Shown here: in pieces, positions 1-7,469 of the stretch | How the letters are laid out: each line of letters starts with the position of its first letter | Numbering within the stretch: the stretch's first letter is position 1 | NCBI GenBank assembly: GCA_937969105.1 | Contig: CALBUZ010000070.1 | Location: 1 to 18,860 of the forward strand | DNA: 18,860 bases | Direction: 5' to 3' | Source: an uncultured Collinsella sp. | Lineage (GTDB): Bacteria; Actinomycetota; Coriobacteriia; Coriobacteriales; Coriobacteriaceae | The notes under the pieces: model-generated | What the model was told of the DNA's origin: nothing | Database searches by the model: none | The model's input: the letters and a program-made list of their open reading frames with translations, nothing else | Position numbers and translations under genes: made by a program

Positions 1-1
1 G

Positions 2-136
2 TGCCGGCAGATTGCATACGTCCTGGCCGAGCGTGACCGCAACATGTTGGTCAAGCATAATCTTTTGGATTCTTTTGGCGTGAGCGGCTTGGTTTTAGTA
101 GGATTTGTCAGCGGCTTGACTAAGGGGGTTTTATAA
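2..136 (+). CDS. Possible C-terminal end of an upstream gene (partial)
   Basis: An open frame enters from the left edge and stops at TAA 134-136, giving about 44 residues. It reads CRQIAYVLAERDRNMLVKHN at the start and ends in a hydrophobic, glycine-rich stretch finishing LTKGVL. The first half has ordinary codon use for this genome. The second half is more AT-rich. I recognise no family, and 44 residues are too few to assign one. It could be the tail of a real protein or a chance frame. The start lies outside the window. Confidence 0.35.
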   Translation, partial: CRQIAYVLAERDRNMLVKHNLLDSFGVSGLVLVGFVSGLTKGVL

Positions 137-155
137 CTGCCATGCAGGTAGCCGT

Positions 156-175
156 GTTGGTAACGTTTTACCGAC
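156..175 (+). terminator. Weak hairpin after the partial upstream frame
   Basis: GTTGGTAA at 156-163 pairs with TTACCGAC at 168-175 through eight pairs, one of them G-U, around a CGTT loop. No T-run follows directly; the nearest is at 193-197. It could help end transcription of the upstream gene, but the support is weak. Confidence 0.25.
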
Positions 176-237
176 TTGTCAAATACCCCTCATTTTTAAT
201 GCGTCTGCAAAATGACCAATTGCTTTGACCTGCTGAA

Positions 238-253
238 ACACTATATGTTGTGT
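238..253 (+). promoter_or_regulatory. NrdR-type operator, site 1
   Basis: The 16-mer ACACTATATGTTGTGT matches the known NrdR box (acaCwAtATaTwGtgt) at every position but one. NrdR is the ATP-cone repressor of bacterial ribonucleotide reductase genes. The site lies directly upstream of the candidate -35 hexamer of the nrdD promoter and about 260 bases before nrdD. That position, and the reductase gene behind it, make the call strong. NrdR itself is not encoded in this window. Confidence 0.82.
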
Positions 254-283
254 TTGACCTAAAAAAAGAATACAGGATATAGG
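254..283 (+). promoter_or_regulatory. Candidate nrdD promoter
   Basis: TTGACC at 254-259 and TATAGG at 278-283 are spaced 18 bases apart. The -35 lies between the two NrdR-type boxes and the -10 overlaps the second, so bound repressor would block polymerase. Transcription from here would leave a leader of about 220 bases. That leader can form small hairpins (for example CAGGG 439-443 with CCCTG 449-453), but I recognise no known riboswitch in it. A second TTGACC at 225-230 has no good -10 partner. Confidence 0.5.
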
Positions 284-285
284 TG
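270..285 (+). promoter_or_regulatory. Degenerate NrdR-type operator, site 2
   Basis: ATACAGGATATAGGTG matches the NrdR box at about 10 of 16 positions, including the ATATWG core. Its start is 32 bases after that of site 1, so a 16-bp spacer separates the sites. This is the usual paired arrangement, on the same face of the helix. It overlaps the candidate -10 region. Alone it would not be convincing; the phasing is what supports it. Confidence 0.5.
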
Positions 286-510
286 CGTCTTTGTCGTATG
301 ATAGATGGCGGACAGAGAACGAAGACCTTGTTCGTCCCATTTGGACACGCCTTTGAGCCGCTTGATCGGCCGCGAGGATTGTCCGCATGAGGACCTATGG
401 TTTATCGAGAACACAGATTGCGCGACGGCGCCGCAAGACAGGGGCAAGCCCTGCCGAGCATCGTTTGGCTCTGAAACGCAATGAGACTACGACGCGAAAG
501 AGGCAAGAGG

Positions 511-2733
511 ATGAAGATCATCAAGCGCAGCGGCACCGAGGTTGTCTTTGACATCGATAAGATTGTCAATGCGATTCGCGCCGCCAACTTGGAGGTCGAG
601 GAGGGCTCTCGTCTTACCGACCGCCAGGTGGTTTATGCGGCGCAAAACGTCGCCGAGGCATGCGAGAACGCGGGCCACACCGTGTCGGTCGAGGAGATTC
701 AGGATCTGGTCGAGGACGAGATTATGCGTCTCGACTGCTACGAAGTGGCCCGCCACTACATCATCTATCGCTATGTTCAGAGCCTGAAGCGCCAGAAGAA
801 CACGACCGATGACAAGATCCTGTCGCTAATTGAGTGCAATAACGAAGAGGTCAAGCAGGAGAACTCCAACAAGAACCCGACCGTCAACTCCGTTCAGCGC
901 GACTATATGGCCGGCGAGATTTCTAAGGACCTGACCCAGCGCGTGCTGCTGCCCCAGGAGATCGTGGATGCCCATAATGAGGGTCTGATCCATTTCCACG
1001 ATTCCGACTACTTTGCCCAGCACATGCATAACTGCGATTTGGTGAACCTGGAGGACATGCTCCAGAACGGCACTGTTATCTCGGGCACGCTGATCGAGAA
1101 GCCGCACAGCTTCTCGACCGCCTGCAACATCGCGACGCAGATCATCGCTCAGGTTGCTTCCTCCCAGTACGGCGGCCAGTCTATTTCGCTGACCCATCTC
1201 GCCCCGTTCGTTGAGGTGAGCCGTCAGAAGATTCGCGGCGAGGTCGCTCGCGAGCTTGAGGAGCTCGGTGTTTCGGCATCTGCCGAGAAGGTTCGCGAAG
1301 TCGTTGAGGATCGCTTGCGCGATGAGATTCGTCGCGGCGTCCAGACGATTCAGTATCAGGTCGTGACCCTTATGACCACGAATGGCCAGGCGCCGTTCGT
1401 GACGGTCTTTATGTATCTCAATGAGGCCCGTACGCCCCAGGAGAAGCACGACCTTGCCATGATCGTGGAGGAGACGCTTCGTCAGCGCTATGAGGGCGTT
1501 AAGAACGAAGCTGGCGTGTGGATCACCCCGGCATTCCCCAAGCTTATCTATGTACTCGAGGACGATAACGTTCACGAGAATTCCCCGTACTTCTACCTGA
1601 CCCAGCTGGCTGCCAAGTGCACCGCCAAGCGCATGGTGCCCGATTACATTTCTGAGAAGAAGATGCGCGAGCTCAAGCTGTCTAAGGGCGAGACCGCCGG
1701 TAACGGCGATTGCTACACCTGCATGGGTTGCCGCAGTTTCCTGACGCCCGACCGTTCGGGCAACGGCTTTAACAACGTCGCCAACGCGCTGAACTATGAC
1801 CCGACCAAGCCTAAGTACTATGGTCGCTTTAACCAGGGTGTTGTGACCATCAATCTGCCCGATGTCGCGCTGAGCTCGCATCAGGACATGGACAAGTTCT
1901 GGAAGATCTTCGACGAGCGCCTTGAGCTGTGCCATCGTGCCCTGCTGTGCCGTCATGAGCGCCTGATGGGCACGCTTTCGGATGCCGCGCCGATTCTTTG
2001 GCAGTACGGCGCCCTGGCGCGTCTGAAGAAGGGCGAGACGATCGATAAGCTGCTCGTGGGCGGTTATTCCACCATCAGCCTGGGATATGCCGGTCTGTAT
2101 GAGTGCGTCAAGTACATGACGGGTCACAGCCACACCGAGAAGGAGGGCACGCCGTTTGCTATGGCCGTCATGCAGCGCATGAACGACAAGTGCGCGGAGT
2201 GGAAGGCTGCGAGCGACATCGATTTCTCGCTGTACGGCACGCCGTTGGAGTCGACGACCTACAAGTTCGCCAAGTGCCTGCAGCGCCGTTTTGGCATTAT
2301 CCCGGGCGTGACGGACAAGGGCTACATCACTAACAGCTATCACGTCCACGTGTCCGAGGAGATCGATGCCTTCGACAAGCTTAAGTTTGAGGGCATGTTC
2401 CAGCAGCTTTCGCCAGGCGGTGCAATCTCCTACGTCGAGGTTCCCAACATGCAGGACAACCTCAAAGCTGTCATTCGCGTGATGCAGTACATCTACGACA
2501 ACATCATGTATGCCGAGCTCAACACCAAGAGCGACTACTGCCAGGTGTGCGGCTACGATGGCGAGATTAAGATTGTCGAGGACGATGGCAAGCTGGTGTG
2601 GGAGTGCCCCAATTGCGGCAATCGTGACCAGGAGAAGATGAACGTCGCCCGTCGTACGTGCGGCTACATCGGTACCCAATTCTGGAACCAGGGCCGAACC
2701 GAGGAGATCCGCGACCGCGTGCTGCATCTCTAA
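511..2733 (+). CDS. nrdD: Anaerobic ribonucleoside-triphosphate reductase, large subunit
   Basis: This glycyl-radical enzyme reduces ribonucleoside triphosphates to deoxyribonucleotides without oxygen, after activation by NrdG. Residues 1 to about 95 form the ATP-cone that senses ATP and dATP (KRSGTEVVFD near the N-terminus). The large central barrel domain contains NGDCYTCMGC. Near the C-terminus two CxxC pairs (CQVC and CPNC) form the structural zinc site, followed by RRTCGYIG (about 714-721), which carries the glycyl radical, and WNQGRTEEI. The length of 740 residues is normal. I chose ATG 511 because AAAGAGG at 498-504 is correctly spaced and family similarity begins at MKIIKRSG; an in-frame ATG at 481 would add ten atypical residues. 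nrdG follows after an unusually long gap of 426 bases. Regulation is probably by NrdR. Confidence 0.97.
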   Translation: MKIIKRSGTEVVFDIDKIVNAIRAANLEVEEGSRLTDRQVVYAAQNVAEACENAGHTVSVEEIQDLVEDEIMRLDCYEVARHYIIYRYVQSLKRQKNTTDDKILSLIECNNEEVKQENSNKNPTVNSVQRDYMAGEISKDLTQRVLLPQEIVDAHNEGLIHFHDSDYFAQHMHNCDLVNLEDMLQNGTVISGTLIEKPHSFSTACNIATQIIAQVASSQYGGQSISLTHLAPFVEVSRQKIRGEVARELEELGVSASAEKVREVVEDRLRDEIRRGVQTIQYQVVTLMTTNGQAPFVTVFMYLNEARTPQEKHDLAMIVEETLRQRYEGVKNEAGVWITPAFPKLIYVLEDDNVHENSPYFYLTQLAAKCTAKRMVPDYISEKKMRELKLSKGETAGNGDCYTCMGCRSFLTPDRSGNGFNNVANALNYDPTKPKYYGRFNQGVVTINLPDVALSSHQDMDKFWKIFDERLELCHRALLCRHERLMGTLSDAAPILWQYGALARLKKGETIDKLLVGGYSTISLGYAGLYECVKYMTGHSHTEKEGTPFAMAVMQRMNDKCAEWKAASDIDFSLYGTPLESTTYKFAKCLQRRFGIIPGVTDKGYITNSYHVHVSEEIDAFDKLKFEGMFQQLSPGGAISYVEVPNMQDNLKAVIRVMQYIYDNIMYAELNTKSDYCQVCGYDGEIKIVEDDGKLVWECPNCGNRDQEKMNVARRTCGYIGTQFWNQGRTEEIRDRVLHL

Positions 2734-2741
2734 TAACCATC

Positions 2742-2885
2742 CCAAGCTGCCCCGTAGCGAGGCCCCGGACCTTTACTCGCTATTTCGAACAGTCCTGGCT
2801 CACGACGGAGGCGCCACTGGCGCCTCCTGTTCGTGCGGAACTCATATCGAGTAAAGGTCCGGGGCCTCGCTACGGGGCAGCCAAG
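2742..2885. mobile_element. MITE-like element between nrdD and nrdG
   Basis: Perfect inverted repeats of 33 bases (2747-2779 and 2848-2880, starting CTGCCCCGTAGCGAGGCCCC) bound a 134-base unit. The 5-bp direct repeat CCAAG flanks it at 2742-2746 and 2881-2885, like a target-site duplication. A second palindrome lies inside: GGAGGCGCC at 2807-2815 pairs with GGCGCCTCC at 2819-2827 around ACT, extended by CACGA and TCGTG. It encodes no protein. Terminal repeats, small size, lack of coding capacity and the flanking repeat fit a non-autonomous miniature transposable element. The alternative is a very large transcription terminator or RNA-processing hairpin after nrdD. No copy elsewhere in this window supports mobility. 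Confidence 0.55.
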
Positions 2886-3060
2886 TTGATGTAGCTGAGA
2901 TGCAGCATGCGGTCTGCTCACTCCTCGAAGTTCTTTGCGGAAATGAGTTGACTTGCAACAACGCTTTGCTTGCGATGACGGTTGGGCTGCAACACAGTTT
3001 TTATTGGACCTCGAACCCTATGCTCGATGTTCGCTTCGTTCATTGAGTTACCCTTTGCAT

Positions 3061-3144
3061 GAGGCCGGGACATATCGTCCCGCCCGCAGTTTCGCAGGCT
3101 GCAGGCCGAGAATGTTTGAGGACGGGATGATATGTCCTGGCCTC
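3061..3144 (+). repeat. Long inverted repeat next to the nrdG ribosome binding site
   Basis: Arms 3061-3082 and 3123-3144 (left arm begins GAGGCCGGGACATATC) pair over 22 positions, with two differences that become G-U pairs when read as plus-strand RNA. The inner part 3083-3122 has a smaller GCAG/CTGC pairing. The right arm ends two bases before the AGGAGAG that serves nrdG. It could end read-through from nrdD, or change access to the nrdG ribosome binding site. No T-run follows, so a classical terminator is unlikely. I see nothing assignable in 2886-3060. Confidence 0.6.
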
Positions 3145-3159
3145 CCAGGAGAGTTACCT

Positions 3160-3741
3160 ATGAACTACGCGAACATTAAGTATTTCGATATTGCTGATGG
3201 GGAAGGCGTTCGTACTTCTCTGTTTGTGAGCGGGTGCCGTCGTGGGTGCAAGAATTGCTTTAACTCTGTCGCGTGGGACTTTGCTGCGGGCGAGCCGTTC
3301 GATCGCGCCGTCGAGGATAAGATTATCGAGAGTCTCGACCATCCCTTTATCGATGGTCTGACGATTCTGGGTGGCGAGCCTATGGAGCCCGAGAATCAGG
3401 CGGGGCTTGTTGACTTCATTGAGCGTGTTCGTGCCACTTATCCTGCGGGGTCGAGCAAGACCATTTGGTGCTTTACCGGCGACGTGCTCGAGGAGCTTAT
3501 GCCGGGTGGCCGCCACCATACTGAGGCGACGGACCGTATCCTAGCCTGCCTCGACATGTTGGTGGACGGCCCGTTCGTTCAGGATCTGTACGATATCTCG
3601 TTGCGCTTTAGGGGCTCGAGCAATCAACGCGTGATTGACATGAACGCCACGCGTGCCCGTGCCGAGCGTGAGAACGTTGCGCTTTGCGACGCCGTGGAGC
3701 TTTGGCGGGACGATCCGGTCTATTCGACCCATACTATGTAG
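3160..3741 (+). CDS. nrdG: Anaerobic ribonucleoside-triphosphate reductase-activating protein
   Basis: This radical-SAM enzyme generates the glycyl radical on NrdD. The N-terminal motif C26-x3-C30-x2-C33 (SGCRRGCKNC) binds the 4Fe-4S cluster that cleaves S-adenosylmethionine. The GGEP motif at residues 71-74 contacts the methionine amino group. At 193 residues it is slightly longer than the compact E. coli enzyme but normal for class III activases. The ATG at 3160 is chosen because AGGAGAG at 3147-3153 precedes it; the frame is open further upstream, but that would run coding sequence through a structured hairpin and add unrelated residues. It shares a direction and function with nrdD, though the 426-base gap suggests that expression of the two may be partly uncoupled. 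Confidence 0.95.
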   Translation: MNYANIKYFDIADGEGVRTSLFVSGCRRGCKNCFNSVAWDFAAGEPFDRAVEDKIIESLDHPFIDGLTILGGEPMEPENQAGLVDFIERVRATYPAGSSKTIWCFTGDVLEELMPGGRHHTEATDRILACLDMLVDGPFVQDLYDISLRFRGSSNQRVIDMNATRARAERENVALCDAVELWRDDPVYSTHTM

Positions 3742-3807
3742 CTTGTGGCTGATGCCGGAGGGCGTGGTACCATAGCGCGAACGCAAAATCGGAAAAGTGA
3801 GGCCCAG

Positions 3808-4365
3808 ATGGTCGATCAGGAAAAAGTCGAGGCCGCCATTAAGCTGTTGCTTGAGGGCATAGGCGAGGACCCAACTCGTGAGGGCCTGCTGGAGACCCCG
3901 GCGCGCGTTGCCCGTATGTATGGTGAGATCGCCGGCGGTATGGACCAGAGTGCCGAGGAGCACCTGTCTAAAACCTTTGCCGTCGCTTCGAACGATTTGG
4001 TTATCGAGCGCGACATTACGTTTTACTCGCTGTGTGAACATCATCTGCTGCCGTTTTATGGCAAGGCTGCCATTGGCTATATCCCCAACGGCCGTGTCGC
4101 AGGGCTCTCTAAGCTCGCCCGCACGGTTGAGGTCTATGCCCGTCGTCTGCAGCTGCAGGAGCAGCTGTGTGCACAGGTTGCCGATGCCCTCATGGATTAT
4201 CTCGCTCCCCAGGGAGCGATTGTGCTCATGGAAGCTGAGCATATGTGCATGACCATGCGCGGCGTGCAAAAGCCCGGCACCAAGACCGTGACGCTCGCTC
4301 GTCGCGGCGTCTTTGAGGCCGATCCGGCGCTCGAGGAGCGATTCTTTAGGATGCTGGGACGCTAA
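3808..4365 (+). CDS. folE: GTP cyclohydrolase I
   Basis: Converts GTP to 7,8-dihydroneopterin triphosphate plus formate, the first step of tetrahydrofolate synthesis. The 185-residue protein has the compact form of the family. Visible signatures are [10 protein letters not shown] (C76 and H79) and EHMCM (C147), which together hold the catalytic zinc, plus the GLSKLAR segment at about 99-105 and the [11 protein letters not shown] segment near the N-terminus. The start at 3808 follows a purine-rich AGTGAGG and gives the usual N-terminus; the frame is open back to 3745 but those residues look unlike the family. It begins 66 bases after nrdG and is followed two bases after its stop by the HD-domain gene, so folE and the next two genes probably form an operon. 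Confidence 0.96.
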   Translation: MVDQEKVEAAIKLLLEGIGEDPTREGLLETPARVARMYGEIAGGMDQSAEEHLSKTFAVASNDLVIERDITFYSLCEHHLLPFYGKAAIGYIPNGRVAGLSKLARTVEVYARRLQLQEQLCAQVADALMDYLAPQGAIVLMEAEHMCMTMRGVQKPGTKTVTLARRGVFEADPALEERFFRMLGR

Positions 4366-4367
4366 CT

Positions 4368-4949
4368 ATGAGGGTCGTCAACGACTTTACATCGAATACT
4401 GACGAGGGAACGCCACGTCGCGGTTTTATGGCTTCGGGCCTGGCGCCTTTTGGTGCCATGCCTCGTATCGATTACATCTGTGCCAACGGCCTGTTCCGGC
4501 GCCACCTGGGCAACATTGCACAGTTGGAATCGGGGCGCATCTTCTGCCGCCACGGTATTGACCACCTGCTGGATGTCGCTCGTATTATGTGGATCAAGAA
4601 TCTCGAGGAAGAGCTCGAGTTTGACCGCGAGGTCATTTACGCCACGGCACTTCTTCACGATATCGGCAAAGATGAACAGTATGAATCGGGTATATCCCAT
4701 GATGTTGCAAGCGAGCGCGTCGCTGATGCGATTCTCGGCGGCATGCCCGATGACGTGGCGTTTGAGCCGGCCGATGCCGCAGCCATTAAGACGGCCATTC
4801 TGGGCCATCGAAAGCTGCGCGTGAACAGCCAACCGCTTGAGCGTCTGCTCTATGCAGCCGACAAAGCGTCGCGCGCCTGCTTTGCATGCCCCGCGCGCAA
4901 TGCTTGCAACTGGAGCGACGATAAAAAGAACCTGTCGATTCGCGTGTAG
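4368..4949 (+). CDS. HD-domain metal-dependent phosphohydrolase
   Basis: A 193-residue HD-superfamily protein. The pattern is H62 (FCRHGIDHLLDV), the H97-D98 pair in LLHDIGK, H111 and D165 (YAADKAS), the usual set of metal ligands for hydrolysing phosphate esters or nucleotides. A small cysteine group near the C-terminus (C171, C174, C180) is not part of the standard fold and could bind metal. The ATG at 4368 lies two bases after the folE stop and has only a weak ribosome binding site, so translational coupling is likely; ATG 4428 and ATG 4458 are alternative starts. Its place between folE and folB suggests a role on a pterin phosphate, but the sequence alone does not show the substrate. Confidence 0.85.
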   Translation: MRVVNDFTSNTDEGTPRRGFMASGLAPFGAMPRIDYICANGLFRRHLGNIAQLESGRIFCRHGIDHLLDVARIMWIKNLEEELEFDREVIYATALLHDIGKDEQYESGISHDVASERVADAILGGMPDDVAFEPADAAAIKTAILGHRKLRVNSQPLERLLYAADKASRACFACPARNACNWSDDKKNLSIRV

Positions 4950-4992
4950 TTAGTTTGCGCGGTCGGGGTTCTAAACGAAGGAGACGATCGCG

Positions 4993-5478
4993 ATGAGTAA
5001 TAAGAAACTGCCCGAGAATGCAACCAAGACTGAAGGTGCCGAGCTCGCCCGCCGTGGAAGGGGCGAAATATCCACCGCAACGGCGGTGCCCCACGTGAGC
5101 TATGACGACCTGCGCCATGCCGACCGCATTACTATCGACGGTCTCGAGGTCTTTGCCAACCACGGTGTGTATCCCGAAGAGAACGCCCTTGGCCAGAAGT
5201 TCATCGTGTCCCTGGTGCTCTATGCCGACCTGCGTGCAGCGGGGGAGCACGATAACCTGGACGCCTCGATTGACTATGGCTCGGTGTGCCACGATGTTGA
5301 TGGCTATCTGCGCGAGCATACGTTTAAGCTTATCGAGGCGGCAGCCGAGGGTGTGGCCCAGATGCTGCTGCGTCGTTACCCCTTGCTGCTTGGCGTGCGT
5401 GTTAAGCTCGATAAGCCTTGGGCGCCCGTCGGTCTTCCCCTGGCAAGCTGCGGCGTCGAGATCGAGCGCGTGCGCTAG
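4993..5478 (+). CDS. folB: Dihydroneopterin aldolase
   Basis: Converts 7,8-dihydroneopterin to 6-hydroxymethyl-7,8-dihydropterin and glycolaldehyde in folate synthesis. Signatures include GLEVFANHGVYPEEN (about 50-64), with the substrate-binding glutamate, and VKLDKPWAPV, with the catalytic lysine K141. The family core is about 118-120 residues; this protein has 161 because of a roughly 43-residue N-terminal extension that is polar and probably disordered. The ATG at 4993 has a good AAGGAGA at 4978-4984, so the extension appears to be translated. It closes the folE-HD-folB cluster and converges on the metallopeptidase gene, with only six bases between stop codons. folP and folK are not in this window. 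Confidence 0.93.
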   Translation: MSNKKLPENATKTEGAELARRGRGEISTATAVPHVSYDDLRHADRITIDGLEVFANHGVYPEENALGQKFIVSLVLYADLRAAGEHDNLDASIDYGSVCHDVDGYLREHTFKLIEAAAEGVAQMLLRRYPLLLGVRVKLDKPWAPVGLPLASCGVEIERVR

Positions 5479-5484
5479 TCGACG

Positions 5485-6261
5485 CTAGAGCTTATTGAGG
5501 GGTGGCTGCTTGAGCCGCTGCGACAGAGCTTTATTGTTGGGGCAGTACGTGTCGAGCAGGGCGTGAAACCGCTGATTGTGGCTTGGCTCGAGCAGATGGA
5601 CGAGCTCGTGGGCGACAACCATGTCGAGACACTCGATGGGATAGGCGGCAAGTTCGCGTGCGATGCGAATGGCGCCGGTTTTGGGTGTGCATGAGCCCCA
5701 GCGCGTTTTCATGCTGCGCACGGAGACGCGGGCCACGGTGACGCCCATTGCGATTTCGTACGCATGCGCGATGTCGCGTAGCGCTGCGGTGACCTCGGAT
5801 GCATAGAGTTGGTCGATGCGGGCTTGGAGCTCATCGGACGTTAGGTCGTCGAGGGTTGCGTGCCGCTTGGCCTGTGGGCGTTCGTTCGATTTGTCGGCAC
5901 CTATAAAACTTGCGAAGGTGGCCTGCTTGGGCCGCGGTGCGGGTGACGCAAAGTTGTGATCGAGCGCATCTTGTACCGTGATGGGCTTGCCCCAAAGTGC
6001 AATGATGGACGAGGGGCTGAGCGGCTCTCGCGCCGTCGCCTGACGTTGCTCGCGCTGGGCAAGCCGGCTGATAATCCAGGCGCTGTTGCGCTTCACAAAC
6101 GCTTCGATACGCTCGCGGCTGGCGCCGAGCGGTGCGCTGGCGTGGACCTCACCGCTCGATGTGACGCGCAGGTTGAAGTTTTTGACGCGCTTTTTGGTAA
6201 CGACGACGGGGATGGATGTGCCATCCGGTCGGGATACGGTAATCGTAAATTGCTGCGTCAA
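5485..6261 (-). CDS. YgjP-like zinc metallopeptidase domain protein
   Basis: A 258-residue member of the YgjP/DUF45 family of predicted zinc-dependent hydrolases. The active-site pattern is H218-E-x-x-H222 followed by H228 (AHELVHLLEPSHNQRF), with the family's SMKTRWGSC segment at about 183-191. The first 100 residues match the usual N-terminal strand-rich part (KKRVKNFNLRV). A low-complexity linker at about 105-140 is unusual. I chose the TTG at 6261 because GAAGGA lies six bases upstream of it; starts further upstream, up to 6324, would run through a strong hairpin and have no ribosome binding site. It follows the dipeptidase gene on the same strand. Cellular substrates of this family are poorly defined. 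Confidence 0.85.
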   Translation of the reverse strand: MTQQFTITVSRPDGTSIPVVVTKKRVKNFNLRVTSSGEVHASAPLGASRERIEAFVKRNSAWIISRLAQREQRQATAREPLSPSSIIALWGKPITVQDALDHNFASPAPRPKQATFASFIGADKSNERPQAKRHATLDDLTSDELQARIDQLYASEVTAALRDIAHAYEIAMGVTVARVSVRSMKTRWGSCTPKTGAIRIARELAAYPIECLDMVVAHELVHLLEPSHNQRFHALLDTYCPNNKALSQRLKQPPLNKL

Positions 6262-6283
6262 AAGCGGTCCTTCAGATTGCGGA

Positions 6284-6319
6284 CGGGCCGGCATGTCGAC
6301 CGTTCGGCATGCCGGCCCG
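6284..6319 (-). terminator. Hairpin between the dipeptidase and YgjP-like genes
   Basis: CGGGCCGGCATG at 6284-6295 and CATGCCGGCCCG at 6308-6319 are perfect 12-base arms around a 12-base loop. It lies 16 bases after the dipeptidase stop and about ten bases before the ribosome binding site of the next gene. There is no T-run on the minus strand, so it may stabilise or separate transcripts rather than act as a full intrinsic terminator. Confidence 0.55.
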
Positions 6320-6335
6320 CTCAAGGGATATGAAA

Positions 6336-7349
6336 TTAATAACGCTCAAAGAAGGCAAGCGCGTTGTCGCTGCAGAGCTTCTGCATCACGGTCTTGCCAA
6401 AATGTTTGGAGAGCATGTTCTGGAACTCGGGCATCTTGCTGGCATCGGAGAGGAAAGCAGGCACCGTGGCGCCGTCCCAGTCGCCGCCGAGTGCGATGAC
6501 GTCCTCGCCGCCCAGGTCGAGCCAGTGCTCGATATGTGCCGCCAGCTGGTCGAAGGTGACGTCTGCGGCGGTCTTGTCGGTTGCGTCGTTGGAAAGGAAC
6601 TCGCTGCAGTAGTTGAGGCCGACGATGCCACCCATGTCGCGAATGGTGCAGAACTGGTCGTCGGTGAGGTTGCGCTTGACGCCGCAGACGGTGCGGGAGT
6701 TGGAGTGGCTGGCGACGAAGGGGCGCGTGGCGTGGGCGACAACCTCGTCAAAGCACTCATCGTTGAGGTGGGAGACGTCGAGTACCATGCCGGCGTGCTC
6801 CATCTGCGTAAGTGCCTCGATGCCGGCGGCGGTGAGGCCGGCGTGGGTGTCGTGGCCGCTCGCGAGCGGTCCCTGCGCGTTCCAGCTGAGTGACGACATA
6901 AGCACGCCCAAGCTCTTGAGCACCTCGATCAGCGCGGGGTCCTCGGCAAAGAACGTGGCGTTTTCGATGGTGTGGATGCAGGCGACCTTGCCGTCCTTGA
7001 GCGCGGGGCGAATGTCTGCGGCGCTGCGCACGTTGACCATGCGGTCGTGGTTGAGCATTGCCTGGCCACTCATATGCGCCATGATTTGCGCCTGGAAGCG
7101 CGCGGCGTGGGCGGTGGGAATCTCGTCGGGGACAAACGTGGCGAAGCACTGTGCCCACGGCGTGTTGCCGATCTTTGCGAGCGAAATGGCGCAGGCGTTG
7201 CCCTCGATGAGGTCGAAATCTTGCGGATGCGTTTCGTCGCCGGGGAAATAACCGTCGGTGCCGGCGGTAAAGCGCAGGTCGAGATCGAGCGTGGCCCAGC
7301 CGATGCGGTCGGCGGTGTCGCAGTGTAGGTCAAATACGGGATATGCCAT
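6336..7349 (-). CDS. Membrane-dipeptidase family (M19) dipeptidase
   Basis: A 337-residue zinc dipeptidase of peptidase family M19, predicted to cleave dipeptides. Metal-binding positions of the family are visible: H9-x-D11 in FDLHCDT, E129 in IHTIENA, H194 in LDVSHLND and H215 in VASHSNSR. ALGGDWDG at about 293-300 is also typical. No signal peptide or membrane anchor is seen, so it is probably cytosolic despite the family name. The ATG at 7349 is preceded by GGAGGA; an ATG ten codons upstream has no ribosome binding site and adds residues before the conserved start. It is transcribed divergently from the FKBP gene. Confidence 0.92.
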   Translation of the reverse strand: MAYPVFDLHCDTADRIGWATLDLDLRFTAGTDGYFPGDETHPQDFDLIEGNACAISLAKIGNTPWAQCFATFVPDEIPTAHAARFQAQIMAHMSGQAMLNHDRMVNVRSAADIRPALKDGKVACIHTIENATFFAEDPALIEVLKSLGVLMSSLSWNAQGPLASGHDTHAGLTAAGIEALTQMEHAGMVLDVSHLNDECFDEVVAHATRPFVASHSNSRTVCGVKRNLTDDQFCTIRDMGGIVGLNYCSEFLSNDATDKTAADVTFDQLAAHIEHWLDLGGEDVIALGGDWDGATVPAFLSDASKMPEFQNMLSKHFGKTVMQKLCSDNALAFFERY

Positions 7350-7405
7350 GGGTCCTCCGGTTGCAGCGTTTCTTTGCAAACTGTCTTTGAATTGTATGAC
7401 TAGGG

Positions 7406-7451
7406 TATAGTTAGCGCCATATGTTCATGGCGGCCCACGTTGTGCGCCGCC
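7406..7451 (+). promoter_or_regulatory. Candidate promoter and leader hairpin of the FKBP gene
   Basis: TATAGT at 7406-7411 is a reasonable -10 hexamer, but I see no convincing -35. Downstream, GGCGGC at 7429-7434 pairs with GCCGCC at 7446-7451, placing a small hairpin eight bases before the GGAGG used by the FKBP gene. Confidence 0.3.
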
Positions 7452-7469
7452 CTTATCACGGAGGTTTCC

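Noticed and set aside
286..510. A cobalamin riboswitch in the nrdD leader
   Set aside because: Such elements precede reductase genes in some bacteria, but I could not find the GGAA, CGAATGCC and AGGAGAC blocks in order here.
826..2745. A 639-codon open frame on the minus strand opposite nrdD
   Set aside because: It is antisense to a gene with unmistakable family motifs; GC-rich codons on one strand commonly leave long open frames on the other. It has no ribosome binding site or recognisable domain.
2953..3159. Longer N-terminus for NrdG from 2953
   Set aside because: It would translate through the hairpin at 3061-3144 and add 69 residues absent from the family. The AGGAGAG at 3147 fits the ATG at 3160.
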